DNA of 64,000 nt from contig CM059587.1 of NCBI GenBank assembly GCA_030407085.1, forward strand, positions 32,833,001-32,897,000. The letters are read 5' to 3'. The notes beneath the pieces were generated by a model. That model was not told the origin of the DNA. It did not search any database and worked only from the letters and a program-made list of their open reading frames with translations. Each line of letters starts with the position of its first letter. Within the stretch, counting starts at the first letter, position 1. Shown piece after piece: positions 25,862-39,496 of this stretch. Made by a program: the position numbers and the translations under genes. Source of the stretch: Trichopria drosophilae (Eukaryota; Arthropoda; Insecta; Hymenoptera; Diapriidae).

Positions 25862-27311
25862 TACTTTATATAGCTGAAAATTCAGATATGGGCCTCTTTA
25901 ATTTACTAAACAATTAGTTGCTTAAGTTTAAAAATTATTCCTTAATTTATTTGAAATGAATTATAATCGATATAGTTACCAGAAATGGAATTAAGAGAAC
26001 ACGTTACCAATTGGTCGAACAAAATCTTTTCGGAAATAAACATTTTTGTGCGAGCAACGTCTAAAAAGTTAAGAGCACAGAAAAGGTGAGCCAAATGAAA
26101 CTTACATTTATTAATTTTGAGTTATTTTTTCAAATAGCACACAGTAATCTTCAAAATTAATCGTAACATGTAGTGCTTAAATATTTGTAATATAATTTAC
26201 TTTATGTCTTATTTTATCTTTTACAATTTCTCTACTTTCATTATGATATTCAATCATTTTAAAATTGCATGTTTCGAAAGAATTAGTGCAAGACCTGTTG
26301 CATGTTTACATTCGTATTTACACATTGTGCTTTTCGAAAACATAAAAGTAAATGTCGACTATGAAAAATAACATCTATGCCATTTACCATTTATGTATAT
26401 CGCTTTACAAAATTGTAAATCTTCATCCAGAAAGCAACTTTTAGTTTTTACATATTGTTGCCTTATTTCATTAAGTAGAAGACCTGAATGTTTTACCACC
26501 ATTCAAATATAATCTATTTATAAATATATTGCCTAATTTATTTAACGTAAGTCCCTGAATAAAACATTTTTCAAGCAGCTAAAAGGTCCAACTTTTGAAA
26601 TGGTTTTAATAAATAAATCATAATAAAGATCAGTAAAATTTAAATTATATAAAAGATTATAGTGAAAAAATGTTGACTCTACAATGAAGTTTACAATATT
26701 AGAAAATTTGTATGATGACTCAAGATCTTGAAAGGATGGCGAACTTCCAGTAATTTGTTCAGAAAATGTTAAATTCAGTTATAGTTTAGTAATTTTTGCA
26801 GGAAAAGTTACGTAATTGTTTGTAGTTATTCAGTAATGGTCGTAGAGACAGTTGCGATCAAGGAAAATAAAATTGTCTTTATTATGTAAAGGAAATGTTA
26901 GGAACTGACTTATTATCTCAAATTGAGACATTCACCTTAGATGGTCATTGTTTGATTTGATCTGTGATTCTTTTATCGCTTCCTGCGATTGAGAAATGTA
27001 TACCTAGGCCTGGATCTAATGCTTATCCTCTTGATAGCATTTAAATCTTTTAGAATAATAACACTAAATAATAGAGTCACATAACAAATAGATTTATTGT
27101 TCAGACAACTCGAAAATTTGTAAGAAACAGAAATTAGTAAAATGGGTTCGTCACAGATATTAATTCAATTAAAAAATAAATATTAACTGTTTTACATCGA
27201 TGTTATGAATTTTTCTTTAAAAAAGGTATTACAGATCTGAAAAATTTGTAAGAAATGTGAACACGATGATTCACAGAAAATTGAGACGAAACGAAAATGG
27301 GAAAATGTTTC
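25862..27311. other. AT-rich spacer
   Basis: No gene or delimitable repeat is recognised in this stretch; it is plain AT-rich sequence with scattered T and A runs. Confidence 0.4.
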
Positions 27312-27438
27312 AAAAAACGGGGTGTGGCACTCGGCAGCCGGCGGGGACGAACCAGCGACCTTTCGATTTCCGGTCGGTTGCACTAACATCTGAGTTTGTT
27401 CTGGCCGGCTGTCGTGCCTCCACACCCCGTTTTTTTTT
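27312..27438 (-). ncRNA. tRNA-like sequence enclosed in a long GC-rich hairpin; possible Pol III unit
   Basis: The arms 27312-27342 and 27405-27438 pair as CGGGGTGTGG/CCACACCCCG, then GGCAC..GCAGCCGG/CCGGCTGTCGTGCC, extended outward by A6/T8. The enclosed minus-strand core (about 27404 down to 27341) reads like a tRNA body. It has an A-box-like CTCAGATGTTAGTGC, an anticodon-arm-like CGACCGGAAATCGAAAGGTC and a B-box-like GGTCGCTGGTTCGTCC. The T-arm has one mismatch and appears one base short, and the anticodon arm does not form a clean five-pair stem with a seven-base loop, so it is not an intact tRNA. On the minus strand the stem ends directly in a T6 run at 27312-27317, which would terminate RNA polymerase III. 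It may be a tRNA-derived pseudogene, a SINE head or a structured small RNA. Confidence 0.5.
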
Positions 27439-30400
27439 GCAAAAATTTTTCACAATGACCTTTCTTCTGATTTTTCTGTGAATAAGAACTAATGATCTAA
27501 TTTTGAAAAAGAAATTTCCAACGATTTAAAGATATTGTGTCAGTGCAACATCTGATGTAAATTACCGTTTCCTCCACCGGTCACTAAGTTGTTTACAAAC
27601 GAGAAATTCAAGAGGATGCAGAATTCAAATCCTTGGTAATAACCACAATTTTTAGAATAAATTATTTGGAAAACGTTTACGGTTGGAAACGATATCGAAT
27701 TGTGATATGTAATATTTCTGAGAAATATCAAGATCGTCTCACGGCGTTATGTTTTCATAATATTCCTATGCTTGAATGAAAAAGTCTTAGATAAATACTT
27801 TGACGAACAAAAGGGTCATTGAGTGCGACTTATATAAAAAAAAAACCCTTAGCCTTTTTATTACCAGAAACAGGTCTTTCGAGTCACTTTTAACGATTCT
27901 CTAATGTTACGTTTTAACTTAGGCACTTGTCAAGCACACTTAAAATTTTCTTGTTAGATATATTATATTACTTACTTTCTTTTAAGAGAGAAAGTTTTCA
28001 TTGATTTTCAAAGATGCTATATTTAAAATCTATCTGCAGTTGATGCGTCTTGGCTCGGCTAATGGCCGCAGTTTATTTACTTTTTTTTTAAATACTTAAA
28101 TGAAAAGAACATGTGCTAACAATTTTGCTGTACAATCTTTTTTACGTATTTTAATTGCAGTAAAAACAGATTTTTCAAAAATGCTGGTGAAATAAGAGCT
28201 GTCAATTATGTGTCGGTTTATTTTCTAATAATGTATTTTAAATTTAAAATATCTATCAAATAACTACCGCCGAGTTTTCTGTTACATGACTAAAGTAAAG
28301 AAATGCTTTCAGCTCTGAGGGAAATTGGTTTTCTTCCAGAGCTCTTTTAAAACAATAACCTAAAAAATGGAATGAAAAATATTAAAAATGAATTCATGAC
28401 ACACTAACCAATGTTATTCTATATAATATTGTCAATACTTTTCCCTATAAGGTTTTCTTGCGCTTTTCTGTTAACCTGGGAAGGAAGACAATTTTACATC
28501 CGTTGTATAACAACGGAAACGAAAATAAAAAAAGATTTGTTTCCAGCATCGCAAACAAAATTCAAGGTGCTTTATACGGATAATTAATATACTATTCCAG
28601 ACCTCACAATTTTGTGGAGAGTAATTTATATATTCACTCGTTATTCTGAGACCTTCTGAAATTCATTCCCCTAAGAAATTTTCAGAAATTGTTGTGTTTG
28701 ATTTAATATTTAGATTTATATTAAATATTAAGCACATTTCATTTATAGTTTCGGTATTGTATGTAAAATATGCTACTGCTAAATCGGTACCTTTTACGGT
28801 TAAAAGACCTTGAATCTTAAGTTTCAAATGCTGGAAAACTAATAAAGATTTTTTCATCACCGGCTCATAAAAGTGGAACTGCCGGAAAGGCTGAATTACG
28901 GCTCTTTTCAATAACTCAATCGTCAGAGAAGCATTGATGATATTTTATTCAAAGATATACTTTTCTCGTCTCGGAATCTTAGTAACATATACAAAAGAAG
29001 AAATGCTATTAAACGAGATAATAGAAAACGAATAAATTACCGAAGAAGAAATATGGTATTACGTTTAAATGATTTGATCAATCAAAATTATTCGCAGTAA
29101 TGTAATTTGTAAAATTCAAACACACGCTTTGATCTACTCAAATTTAGGCCAATTGTATATATTAAATAATATATCATATTTCTATTAACAAACATTGAGT
29201 TTACGTCTATAATTTATTAACCCCTTTTAAGGAAGACATAAAACCCTGATGTGTCAAAAATAATCGAGGTAGGTTTGTTATACTTTGAATTACATACATA
29301 CATTCATACACTTTACATACATACATACATACACGTACTTTGAATTAATTAAATTGAAATAGTTAATTAAAAATATAAAAACATTTTTCATAATGAATTA
29401 GAAATGTGCACAAATAATCCAAGTATACTATATCGATTTAATCAGAATATTGAATAGTAATTTATGTATCTTTAATAATAAAGTTCATGTATAATCATAA
29501 TATCCAAAAAATAGGTGTAGAACTTGCGGTATTGTAATAATAAATAATTCGTATTATCTAAATTGATTAGTCACTAGTAATCTTGTTTCCATTCAATACT
29601 TTCGTATTACCTCTTTATAAACTCAATGAAAGTCATGATTAAGCATATAACTACAACGTAATTTCAGCTACATGTATTCAGTTTCGTCATTATGATCAAT
29701 TGACCCCATTATTTCCAACCCAAATTGATTTAGAAGACATACAGTACACAACAAAGTTCGTTACAGCGTCTATTAAATTTCAGAAAATTTGAGTAAAAAT
29801 CATAATAATTTTTATAGATAATAATTTGTTTATAGCTATAATTCATTTAAAAAATTATGAGAGTTTTTGAAAAAAGTGATTCACGTTTATATCAGATGCA
29901 CATAAAATGATGAATTTAAGTAAACATTGATTTTTTTATAAACGTAGAAAAATAAACTATAACGTAGTAAAAACTGATCGTGTTTCGATTCTTGTTATAA
30001 AAATGTCCGTTTTAGGAAAAGTTACACATATTTAATTCATTAACCGCCAATTGCACTGGAATGTTATTTCGACTTTAGCGTTTATTTCTCGTATGAAATA
30101 AAAAAAAAACAATTGTGAGTATATAGATTTTATTGCTAAAAGGTTGTTTTTTCGAATGGTGATGAGGAAATGTTAAAAATTCAGCATTTATTTTCAGCAT
30201 TATTTTGCACAAAAAAATCAGATTTTCAGAAAACATTTTAATATATTATAAACGTACATCTAATGTGTCTGTTAAAGGAATCTACCATACCATATTTTTT
30301 ATTTTATTGTCTTAGCAACAAAATAGCGAAATATTTGTGTGTTTGCCAAAATTGCAATTATACATCCGGCACGAAAACAATTCTGTTTGCACAAAACTCA

Positions 30401-33400
30401 TTACCCGGGACTTTTATGTCTCTGATTCTGAATTTACGATCTGATATTCGAAATTTAAAATAACGGACCAAAAGTGGCAGGCCTATTATATCATGACGGG
30501 CACCTCATTTTTAAGCAAAATTGTAGAGAAAAAATTTCTGTTATGGTGTTCATATACAATTCATTTGTTTATGAGAAAAAAATTGTTCCGGAAAATGAAC
30601 ACCCATAGATGATGTTCATCATTTTGAACTTTAAAAATTTGCTCATAACTCTGTTATCGGCAATCCAAAATCGTGCAGATATTGACAAAATAAAAAAATC
30701 AATTGATATTTGACATTTTGCGGCCGCCATTTTGGGTTGCTGATTACTGGTTCTGGAAAATGACTTCAAATATTGTATAATATTTAATATTATGTAATTG
30801 CGCATAATTGGAATTATGTATTTTCATATTGTACGGCTCTGGTACATGGGCATGCGCGAACGATGTACCGAGGGACAGTTGGCTTTTGAGTTTCTTTTTT
30901 CTTCAGTAAGCAATTAAACATCGACCGAATACTATATATCTTCCCAATAATTATAATAAAGAAAAGCCACGAGTAAATTTCAAAATACATTTATACAGTC
31001 CACACGTTATTTACACCAGTTCTTTTACTCGAACAAATATCTCAAATATCATGTTTGATTAAATATTGTATTTGATGTGAAATCATCGCATCTTTGTCAC
31101 ATTATGGAAATGGCGAAATTTTTTTCTTGAAAACAATTTTGATTTAGCTGAAAATTTTTGCTTACTATTAGAAAGTTTGTTTATTTACGTCATTTGCAAT
31201 TTTAGAGTTATGGTATCCGACGTTTTGAAGCCGCTATTTTTAATTTTGAAAATCTGATCACAAATTCATAACCTATGAACCAAAAAGTAAGCAGATAATG
31301 AAAGTCACGAAAGTCGATAAATATTTGATTTTTCAGGTCCGCCAAATTGGATCCACAATCTTGAATTTAACAAAACCACCAGGGTCGGGTACCTTAGAAA
31401 CTGCTGGTAATGAGCACCATTTCAGAAGAACTATTTTCATACCCGATTGAGTGCAATTTTGAAAAATTCATAAATATTTCGTTGTATCTTCCTCCATTGA
31501 GTTAATCATATAATAAAATAAAAAATATACTATGACATATGGCTTTAGGAGATCCATGAAATGCATGTCTATGGTAGATTTAAGCAAATGGGATTAGACA
31601 ATACATTTTATATATGATACGAAAAAATTGTGTTGTAAAATCTTTTCTTTTTACAAAAATGTATGCAAAAAAAAATAGATATGGTAATCTTTTTTCCTCA
31701 AATGAGTTTAAAAAAAATTGTTTTTTGTTATTTTACGATAGTACACCTTTAAAAATAATATAGTAAAATTTCAAATACATATCTTAAATAGTTTTTGAGT
31801 TGCAGACAGCTGAAAACCAACTTCTGATCGGTTCAAATCACAGATAGAACCCGATAACAAGGAATCCAATCGAATGATTCTAAATTCATCTTTTTTTAAA
31901 CTCAACTTTTCCGATCGAACAACAAATCGAATTTCAAACATTAAAAATAACCCCATTTGGTAAATATAACTTTTTTTAATGAAAAGGCATTGCACGGGCA
32001 ACATATTCTTAATTAATTGTTTGATTTTTTTTTTCAGGCACTCTGAAAGTCAAGGAAATATATATTTTTGAAACCTTTGAAGATGGCAAATAATGCGATG
32101 AATTTTTGGTCTAAAAAATGGTATTGTACATTTTTAATACATTAGCATATATATTCTTAAAATACAGTAGCTAGACATCTTAATATTTGTTGTGTTTGTT
32201 AAACTTATAAAATTCATAATTACAAGTTTATTAAATATTTAATTGTATTTTACCATTATATTAATACAAATGAATACGATTGCAACATATTTATACTAGT
32301 TAGTTAATTAAAGTTACACGCAATTAAAAAATAATCGACGAACCAGTAATAATAGAATTTGAAAATTCACTACACCTATACCTGATTTTTTTTACATTCT
32401 TAAATATACGTTACTTTGCATTATTTATATTTTTATGTTGTTACGCATTAACATTTTATTAACCCTTTGAAGCCTACATTTTTCTTTAGATGGAAATCAC
32501 CTGAAATTTGCTACTCGGGGATTCTGGGGGTTGCATTTTGAATCTGACCTCAAATTTTTAAAATTCAAATTTGCCTTTGTGTAAAATAAGACTCTGTGTA
32601 GATCTTTTTTTCCTTTTGGTCTACTATTGGGGCTGCCATTTTACATTTTGATAATCTGCAGGCATACATTCTATCTGAAAAATATATTTATTATACTTTA
32701 TTTATCATTACCAAAATATAATTATAATAATGACGAAAAATAATTAATTATTTATATTTCCAAAAATATATTATAAAAATAAAGAAACGAACATTTGCAA
32801 TGACAAAATGTTTTTGTACTGAAAAATAATGCATGTAAAAATATGTTGTTAATAATAAAGTACTACAATTATAAAATCGTGTTGGTACTAATTGATGCTT
32901 TGTTGAAATTAGATTTATTATAATTGATATTAGAATATAAATTAGATTTTTTGTAGTTATTTTTTAAGTTTCAGCCCCATTGCGAAAAAGGAGTCTTTAA
33001 TTGTATTAATCAAATAAATATGATTGACAAAGTTGAATTTTAGCAATGTTATTAACAAATGCTCAGATCATAAAGTAAAAACTATACTATCGATAATATC
33101 ACTAAATAAGATATGTAGAGACATGTATTTGTTTTCAACAATATTTTATTTCATTTCACTCCCCAAACCATTAATGTTTTTTTGTAATGAAAAAATTCGT
33201 AATTAGGAACCTAACAATGGCAATATTTCCCTTTTAGTATGATTCCAATCTCTAAAGGATTGAGAGTCATTTTCACAAATTTTATAGCAAGGCCGAATTT
33301 CGCAAAGACAAATAATTTCACAATTTTTCATTTAAATCTGTTATTGGCTCTAATAAAAGTCGAAGACCGCTTTTCTGGGCCTGATTGCTTACGCCATAGG

Positions 33401-35888
33401 GGCCAGAAGAAATGACAAGACACAGGTCACATTTCCTACGTAAGGAATGTTGAAATATTACACTAGTTTTGTTAGTAATTGATAGTATCTCGGTGTTACC
33501 ATTAATAGTTCAGTTATCAGTATCCCAACTCTTCGCACAGATATATCTGATGCACATCTTCTAGGTCAATTTACAGTCGTAAATTTAAATCCATCGACCT
33601 AATTTATCTTCACTCTGTCTTATTTTCTGTTAATCTGAACTATAGCAGAGTAACTTTAAGAGGCACTTATGAGAACTTCGTGAATAAGTTGCAGGTACCA
33701 CAAAACAAAGTTATACGGATTATACATGTTTATAGCAAAGTTGTACAGGTATACGTTAAGAATTCAATTAATTATTTACCAAATATTAATACAAAATTTG
33801 AATTAAGAAATAAATAATAACAGCCAATCCCGCGAGTAAAGTCTTGGATTTATAATGAATTGAAAAAGAATTTAGAAAATTTATATTACTGATATGTAAA
33901 TCGAGAAACACTATCTTGGTTCGAAATACGATCGGCCTATGTGGCAATTAAGTAATGGACTTGCATAACATGAGAATTTGCTTGTGCTTACTAGTCAACA
34001 TTATATTACGCAGAATATATCATTCCGTAAAAATTGCTGAACTATTCTGAAGTGAAATGTGTAAAAAATTTTTAGTATTTTATTGAATTTTCAATAAAAA
34101 TAATTTACTTCTTCTCTGAGTGCCCCCGAAGTAGACTAGTCATGATCGATGTCATTAACAAGTTCATTAATGTTTACAAAAATGTTTACTAATTTTCAAT
34201 CATTCTGGATAGTTCAATAGTTGCTCAATTGAATTTTATCACGCAGAAACTATCCTAAAGTAGTTAAAAGAAACGAAGTGTGCAGTCGCTACAGAAATTA
34301 GGTACATAAACAAGACATTAATTAGTCTGAGTCATTTTTTTAAAGTATAATTCTGCACGAAACTAAATCGTTATATCTACAGTCGAATCCAAGTGCCGAG
34401 CAAATTTTTTTAGAGCCTTCACGTGATTATGGATAGAAGAATGAATTGAAATGTAAGATGACTATATTTATGGAAGGGTCGTTCAAAAAATTCGGTGCCT
34501 TTTCGGAAAATTACACTTTCGGTTTCTTTATCGAATCTACCATAAGAAATCCTACCAAGACCCCCCGCATTAGTCATCCTTATGTAAATGTCGCACAGTT
34601 ATTTCGATCTTGACTAATAGCCTCAAATCTTAGAGAATCAAAAGTAGTGGCCTGTGAAAAACACAATTTTAATGTGAAGCTACATGAAAAGCTTGATAAA
34701 TTCGTTCTTTTGCTGTATGTTTTAAGTAATCGTTGAGTTTCCAGAATTGGAGAAGATTCACGATTATCTGAAAAATAAAAGTCGCTTAAAATATTTAGTC
34801 TTTCATAGAAATCTAGCTAAAACATTATCAAAACCTGTGATTTCTGAATCATAATTATTTACACATTTTTTCACGTATATGTGTTTTACAACGGCAATAG
34901 ATAATTTAACAAACTATGTAGTTTTTTCCCTGTAACATCGGTGTATGGAGTTTTGTTTAGATAAATTATTTAAAAAATTTTTAGTGATATTGTTGTTTAG
35001 ATTTTCATTATAGAAATAGTAATAATTAAAAAATATAGGAACTGTAATACAGACGAAAGTCAGTTTTCACATATTGGTATTGGATATCGAAAACATGTAG
35101 AATATTTTGATACAGTGCAACAAACTGACTTGATGCTATAAAATATTGAAAATCTAATATCGACAACATCAGAATTGGAAAATCGTCAAAACTACCAGAT
35201 CAAAGCTTAGTAAGATTTGCAAAAATATACGATGGTGTCGTGTAGTATAATCCTGTTTGCGCATTTAAAATGAAATATAACACAATACATAAACCTGATT
35301 CTCATGTAACATACAACATACCTATGCCCGAGGACATCTTTAGGCGCTTCTCAAGACGTCCATAAAAAGCGTAACGGAATTGTATTAAATATACATACAG
35401 GTGTAATTACGTAAACCTGTTCAATTGTTTTTAGATATTGAATTTCGAACAAAACGTCATAAATCTCCAAAACATAAATAAATACACGGAAAAAAACTGT
35501 CCCTGCAGTACCGGAAATGTTGTCGGGTGAGTCCGACAAATTGATTAGAACCGGTTTGCTGTATTGTATTTAAGATCTAGACATTATATTCATATGTAGA
35601 AAAATTCAAGAATCTCCAGCATTTTACATTAAACCTTAGAAATATTATTACGAAATTTCTTTAAAGTAATGTTACTTATAGTGTTAATCTTATACTTTAG
35701 TTACTTATGGTAAAAAGATGAAAGCGACGAGTCATCTTGAAGTATTTAAATATAAAAATATTAATTACAAATTTGTAAGATTTGTAGACAGGAAATTATC
35801 CAAACTACCTTGTCGGTCTGACAAAAATGTACACATCGCTTTGGAATATTTTGCCATTCCGACATTTAATTCTTTTCATTTTTATTCC
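27439..35888. other. Long AT-rich stretch with degenerate repeat fragments, no gene
   Basis: No gene is supported over 8 kb. A (CATA)n tract lies at about 29291-29335. The sections at 30470-31470 and from 32457 have the look of an old piggyBac-type repeat: a TTAACCC start at 32459, and GGCCGCCATTTTGGG-like and CTGCCATTTTAC-like words in AT-rich surroundings. They recall the TTAA-flanked element at 60.5 kb but are too decayed to delimit. A segment near 34470 resembles a transposon end but has no partner. Confidence 0.35.
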
Positions 35889-35890
35889 TA

Positions 35891-36183
35891 CACTTAGAAA
35901 AAAAAGTAGTTGAAATGACCATTTTTTTATTATGAATCATAGTGTGAAATGAGGACATGGATATGTCTCCTGTATTATAATAGTTAAAATAAATATTCTG
36001 AAATAGTAAAGTTTAACTATCGTTTCATGGTTCAAAATGTTACTTATCATAATAGACAAATAGACTCAACTATTTTGAAATAGTCATTTCAGAAAATGAG
36101 TACCTTCACTGAGAGAAATTGTATAAGAAAGTGCCATAAAAAATAAGGAAAGGAGTCAATATTTACTTTTTAATAATAATTGT

Positions 36184-36224
<41 letters not shown>

Positions 36225-36865
36225 TAGCAGATGAAAAGTCCACTTTTCTCCCTTCGTCCTTTGTTTAAGATATACAAGGAAACAAAGAGAAAAACAAAAA
36301 ATCAATACTCCGCTAAGTTCGTGAATGTTACACTCTGGCCAGTTAAAAAATATATTTTGCAATGCCATTATACACACAAATTTCAATGTCGTGTAACTAG
36401 TCTGATAATACTATATATCATATCTTGACGCCCGACGGTCCTTCTTATGGACAAATGAAAATCCACTTCAATAACGGGAGCCACGGGCTAGAAGAAAAAA
36501 AAGCTACGAACGCCGCGTCGCCACCTGGCGGCGTCAAAACACACGGAGTGCGGCATTCTTTACTATGGATTTATAATAAATACAAACTTTAACTATGAAT
36601 AATTCTAAACATAAATATTTACTACGAGACATAGTGTGAAATGAGGACTACACTAGATTACAGTTATTTTGACGATATTTGTCATATTTATTTAAGTCAT
36701 TCTATGTAGTTGATTTTTTTAACTATGAGGAGATAGCTGGCGTAACAAAATTGTAGTAAAATCGACTATGAAAGTGGTAAATTTAACTATTTTTCATAGT
36801 AGCTTTAACTACATTTCTCCAACTATGTGATATAGTAAATTTAACTATGGATTTGTTTCTCAGTG
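35891..36865. mobile_element. Composite TA-flanked inverted-repeat element with internal ACTATGA-type motifs
   Basis: The left end is TA + CACTTAGAAAAAAAAG at 35889-35906. The right end is the imperfect complement CTTTGTTTCTCAGTG + TA-like sequence at about 36853-36867, so both ends read CACT(T/G)AGAAA from outside and are flanked by TA, as in Tc1/mariner-type insertions. The first 280 bp match the reverse complement of 20070-20358. A pure (AT)n run at 36187-36222 follows. The word CATAGTGTGAAATGAGGAC occurs at about 35938-35956 and again at 36629-36647, suggesting a nested or duplicated copy. The right third (36560-36860) is packed with AACTATGA/TCATAGTT-like words. The ORF at 36231-36428 shows no domain. 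Non-autonomous. Confidence 0.6.
36187..36222. repeat. (AT)n microsatellite
   Basis: About 18 perfect AT dinucleotide units inside the composite element. Confidence 0.95.
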
Positions 36866-36867
36866 TA

Positions 36868-38754
36868 ATGTTAATACACTTAGATCGTCAAAATGTATTT
36901 GACTGTTTTTGTTACACACATTAACAATAATAAAATGAAGATCGTAGCAGTATTATTTCATTTTAGCATATTACGTAGACTGAGCAAAATCGCACCATGG
37001 AAATTAATCTTGTATCCTATTCGTGAACTTTTCATATTACTGGATAATTTGCTAATGGACGAGGTATAAAGGAAAAAATAATCGTTATTCCGCTTTTTGA
37101 ATAATTTGAGCAAACGTCTGAAATGCCACGGATATTATATTTCAAAATGTATTATCGGAAGGTCAGCAATTTCCCAGTTGGATCTACATATAGTATCTAA
37201 ATAGCTGTCTATATTGATCACTTCGAGCGGAAATTGCTCGCATATCAATGTAGAAAATGATGAATTATCCAGTAGAAACTGTTATTAAATGCCATAATTT
37301 AAACCATCTGCATAAGCTTGTGAATTCTTTTAACGCCAGATATTCTCCCGAAAATTAAAGAATTTATTTTGATTTCATCGAATTTAAAATTAGACCAGAC
37401 ACGGTATTCAGTTTGAATTCAATAGAAACGACATATTAAATACCATACATTTTTGAAAATTTTATATTTAAAATACATCTACCTGTAATGACTATAATTA
37501 TTGCAGATAAATTTTGTAATTTGCAATATTATTGTGCATTCTATGATATACAACATTAATGTCGACGAAATTCAATACGTTTCAGTTTTTCCGAAATATT
37601 TAATATTTTGTTGTAAAGAGAATAAAAAATCCAAACATTTTTGACCCTTAGAAATAAGAAGATTTCACGCTGCGGCTGTTGGGATAACTCCGTCTCGCCG
37701 AAAGAAAATCATGCGGTATTTATTTATGTAGGTCTTCTATAAGAGAGAGAGAGAGAGGGAGAGAAATAAGCGGATGAAATACCTTTAAAACGACAGCAGC
37801 GCCATACCGCGAGATTCTCTAGAATCCTGTCGAGATAATAGACGCCATTATCGTTCTATATTCTACTTTCGATATGTCGGAGTTGACACCGCTTCAACAA
37901 AAATACGTTTGTCTCCATTATTAACAAAGTTTTATTGATTGTAAATCTATAAATTCGAGTACATTGCGTAACAAGTCGTACATTTTCTAGTCCAAGTTAT
38001 ATTTTAAATCAAATCGACTAGTTATCGGAAAAATTCACGAACAAAGTTTATATTAAACAATAAAACACCTGTTGACCTTCTACAAGTGTTAAGTGTGCAA
38101 GTTTGGCTCCTGATTTAATTTATCTCGTTCGATGATATAAGGTAAAAGTACCCATTATAAAAAAATATTGTATTAATAATTTCAAAGTTTATTCACAATT
38201 TAAACGTGCTTTAAGACATGAACTATTTTATGTCATTAAAATGGCCCAAATGTTCCGAAATTAAACGATTTAAAATAATCGTTAATCAGCGATTATGTAA
38301 ATGGAATCATCTGAGAATCTATTCGTAGATATCTGTTATGAAATGACCATCGCAGACCCTATATCAATCATAATTAATTTTTTACAATATCAAACGTTAC
38401 AAAATTATACTTTAATATGAAGTCGAATATTTTCTGGGAGCTCGAGTAATTCAGTAGTTACTGGTATTGGATACTTATTTTTGAAAGTAGTTCATGATAT
38501 CTATTTATTTGTTTTAAAGTTTTATATTTAGAACCGCGGAAATTAGATACCAATACGATTTCTGCAGTTTTGATTGTATATTTTAGTAACTCAAGATTCA
38601 TAAACTAAAGCCTTGTATACTTCAATAATTTGATAACAATACTGAAAATAAAACCTTATTATCTTATAATATAGTGTTTATTTGATAACCCCGTAAACCG
38701 TAAAAATATCTTTTGAATATAATGCTAAACTTGGTAACTTTACTTATTGGTCAA
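36868..38754. other. AT-rich spacer upstream of the oxidoreductase
   Basis: No gene is recognised. A (GA)n tract lies at about 37742-37764. This stretch could contain an upstream non-coding exon or promoter of the oxidoreductase gene, but I cannot identify one. Confidence 0.4.
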
Positions 38755-38756
38755 TA

Positions 38757-39003
38757 CAGTAGAGTCCCGGTATAATTGCATCTCGCTATATTTACGTCCC
38801 GGCATATTTGCCTGTCACCAATCTCCCCCCCCCCCCCCCCCCACCTTGCGGGCTGCGGCCTGAAAAAGTGCCTGCTGTGACGTCACGAACATAACGCAAC
38901 TGAGGGGAGCGGGAGAAGCGCCGGTCCCCTTCTTTTGTTAAATATAAGGAGACGGGACGGGAAGGCGAGGAACCGAGTAGGCCAATATACCGGGACTCTA
39001 CTG
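38757..39003. mobile_element. pogo/Tigger-like MITE, 247 bp, TA-flanked
   Basis: Perfect terminal inverted repeats CAGTAGAGTCCCGGTATA at 38757 and TATACCGGGACTCTACTG ending at 39003, each flanked by TA (38755-38756 and 39004-39005), the duplicated target of the Tc1/mariner/pogo superfamily. The CAGTAG start is typical of pogo/Tigger ends. The interior is far more GC-rich than its surroundings and holds an 18-C run at about 38825-38842. The ORF across it on the minus strand is a shadow. Its perfect ends suggest a fairly young insertion about 490 bp upstream of the oxidoreductase start. Confidence 0.85.
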
Positions 39004-39005
39004 TA

Positions 39006-39493
39006 TATAATTGCGACCTGCTCCGAAGGCAATAGATTTTCTTGGAGATCTGGTCCATTATGTGTAAAAATTATTATTGGAATTTTTTAAAACAAATTTT
39101 AATTTCTCAAATATAACTGTTTAATAAATAGGATTCATTTCTTCGATGATAGCGTGGTGAAGAAAGCACAAGGATTGGAAAAAATTCAATTATCTCCGGA
39201 CAATATTGGACATCTTTGAAGATCCTCAACAGAAGAACGCAATAAGATCGTTCACGATATTCGTCAGTTTAGGATGCAAAGAAGTCAACTTCACCATTAA
39301 GTAGAAAGTCACCTGGACAGGTTTTTTCGTTTAATTAATTCTCGAAATATTTGTATAATAAAAATATACAATAGAGATAAATAAAATTTAATAGAGAACC
39401 TTTCCCATTGTAAGCACAGGAACTTCTACACATTTCGTAATTGTAATTAATTTTAAACGAAGATATAATTTGTCCAATCTGATTCAATTTCAG
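39006..39493 (+). other. Probable last 5' intron sequence of the oxidoreductase gene
   Basis: The coding frame is preceded by a splice-acceptor-like sequence, TGATTCAATTTCAG, ending at 39493, only three bases before ATG 39497. The nine codons that extend the open frame to 39470 therefore probably lie in an intron. The donor and upstream non-coding exon were not identified. Confidence 0.45.
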
Positions 39494-39496
39494 GAA

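Noticed and set aside
28663..28911. Minus-strand frame faintly resembling the C-terminal part of an insect chemoreceptor
   Set aside because: The resemblance is only hydrophobic pattern. The usual C-terminal motifs and flanking exons are absent, so I do not call a receptor fragment.
34470..34640. Possible mariner-like transposon end (GGGTCGTTCAAAAAATTCGG)
   Set aside because: No opposing inverted end and no transposase motif nearby, so it cannot be delimited.
39470..39496. Upstream extension of the oxidoreductase frame by nine codons
   Set aside because: It crosses a convincing splice acceptor ending at 39493, so it is probably intronic.
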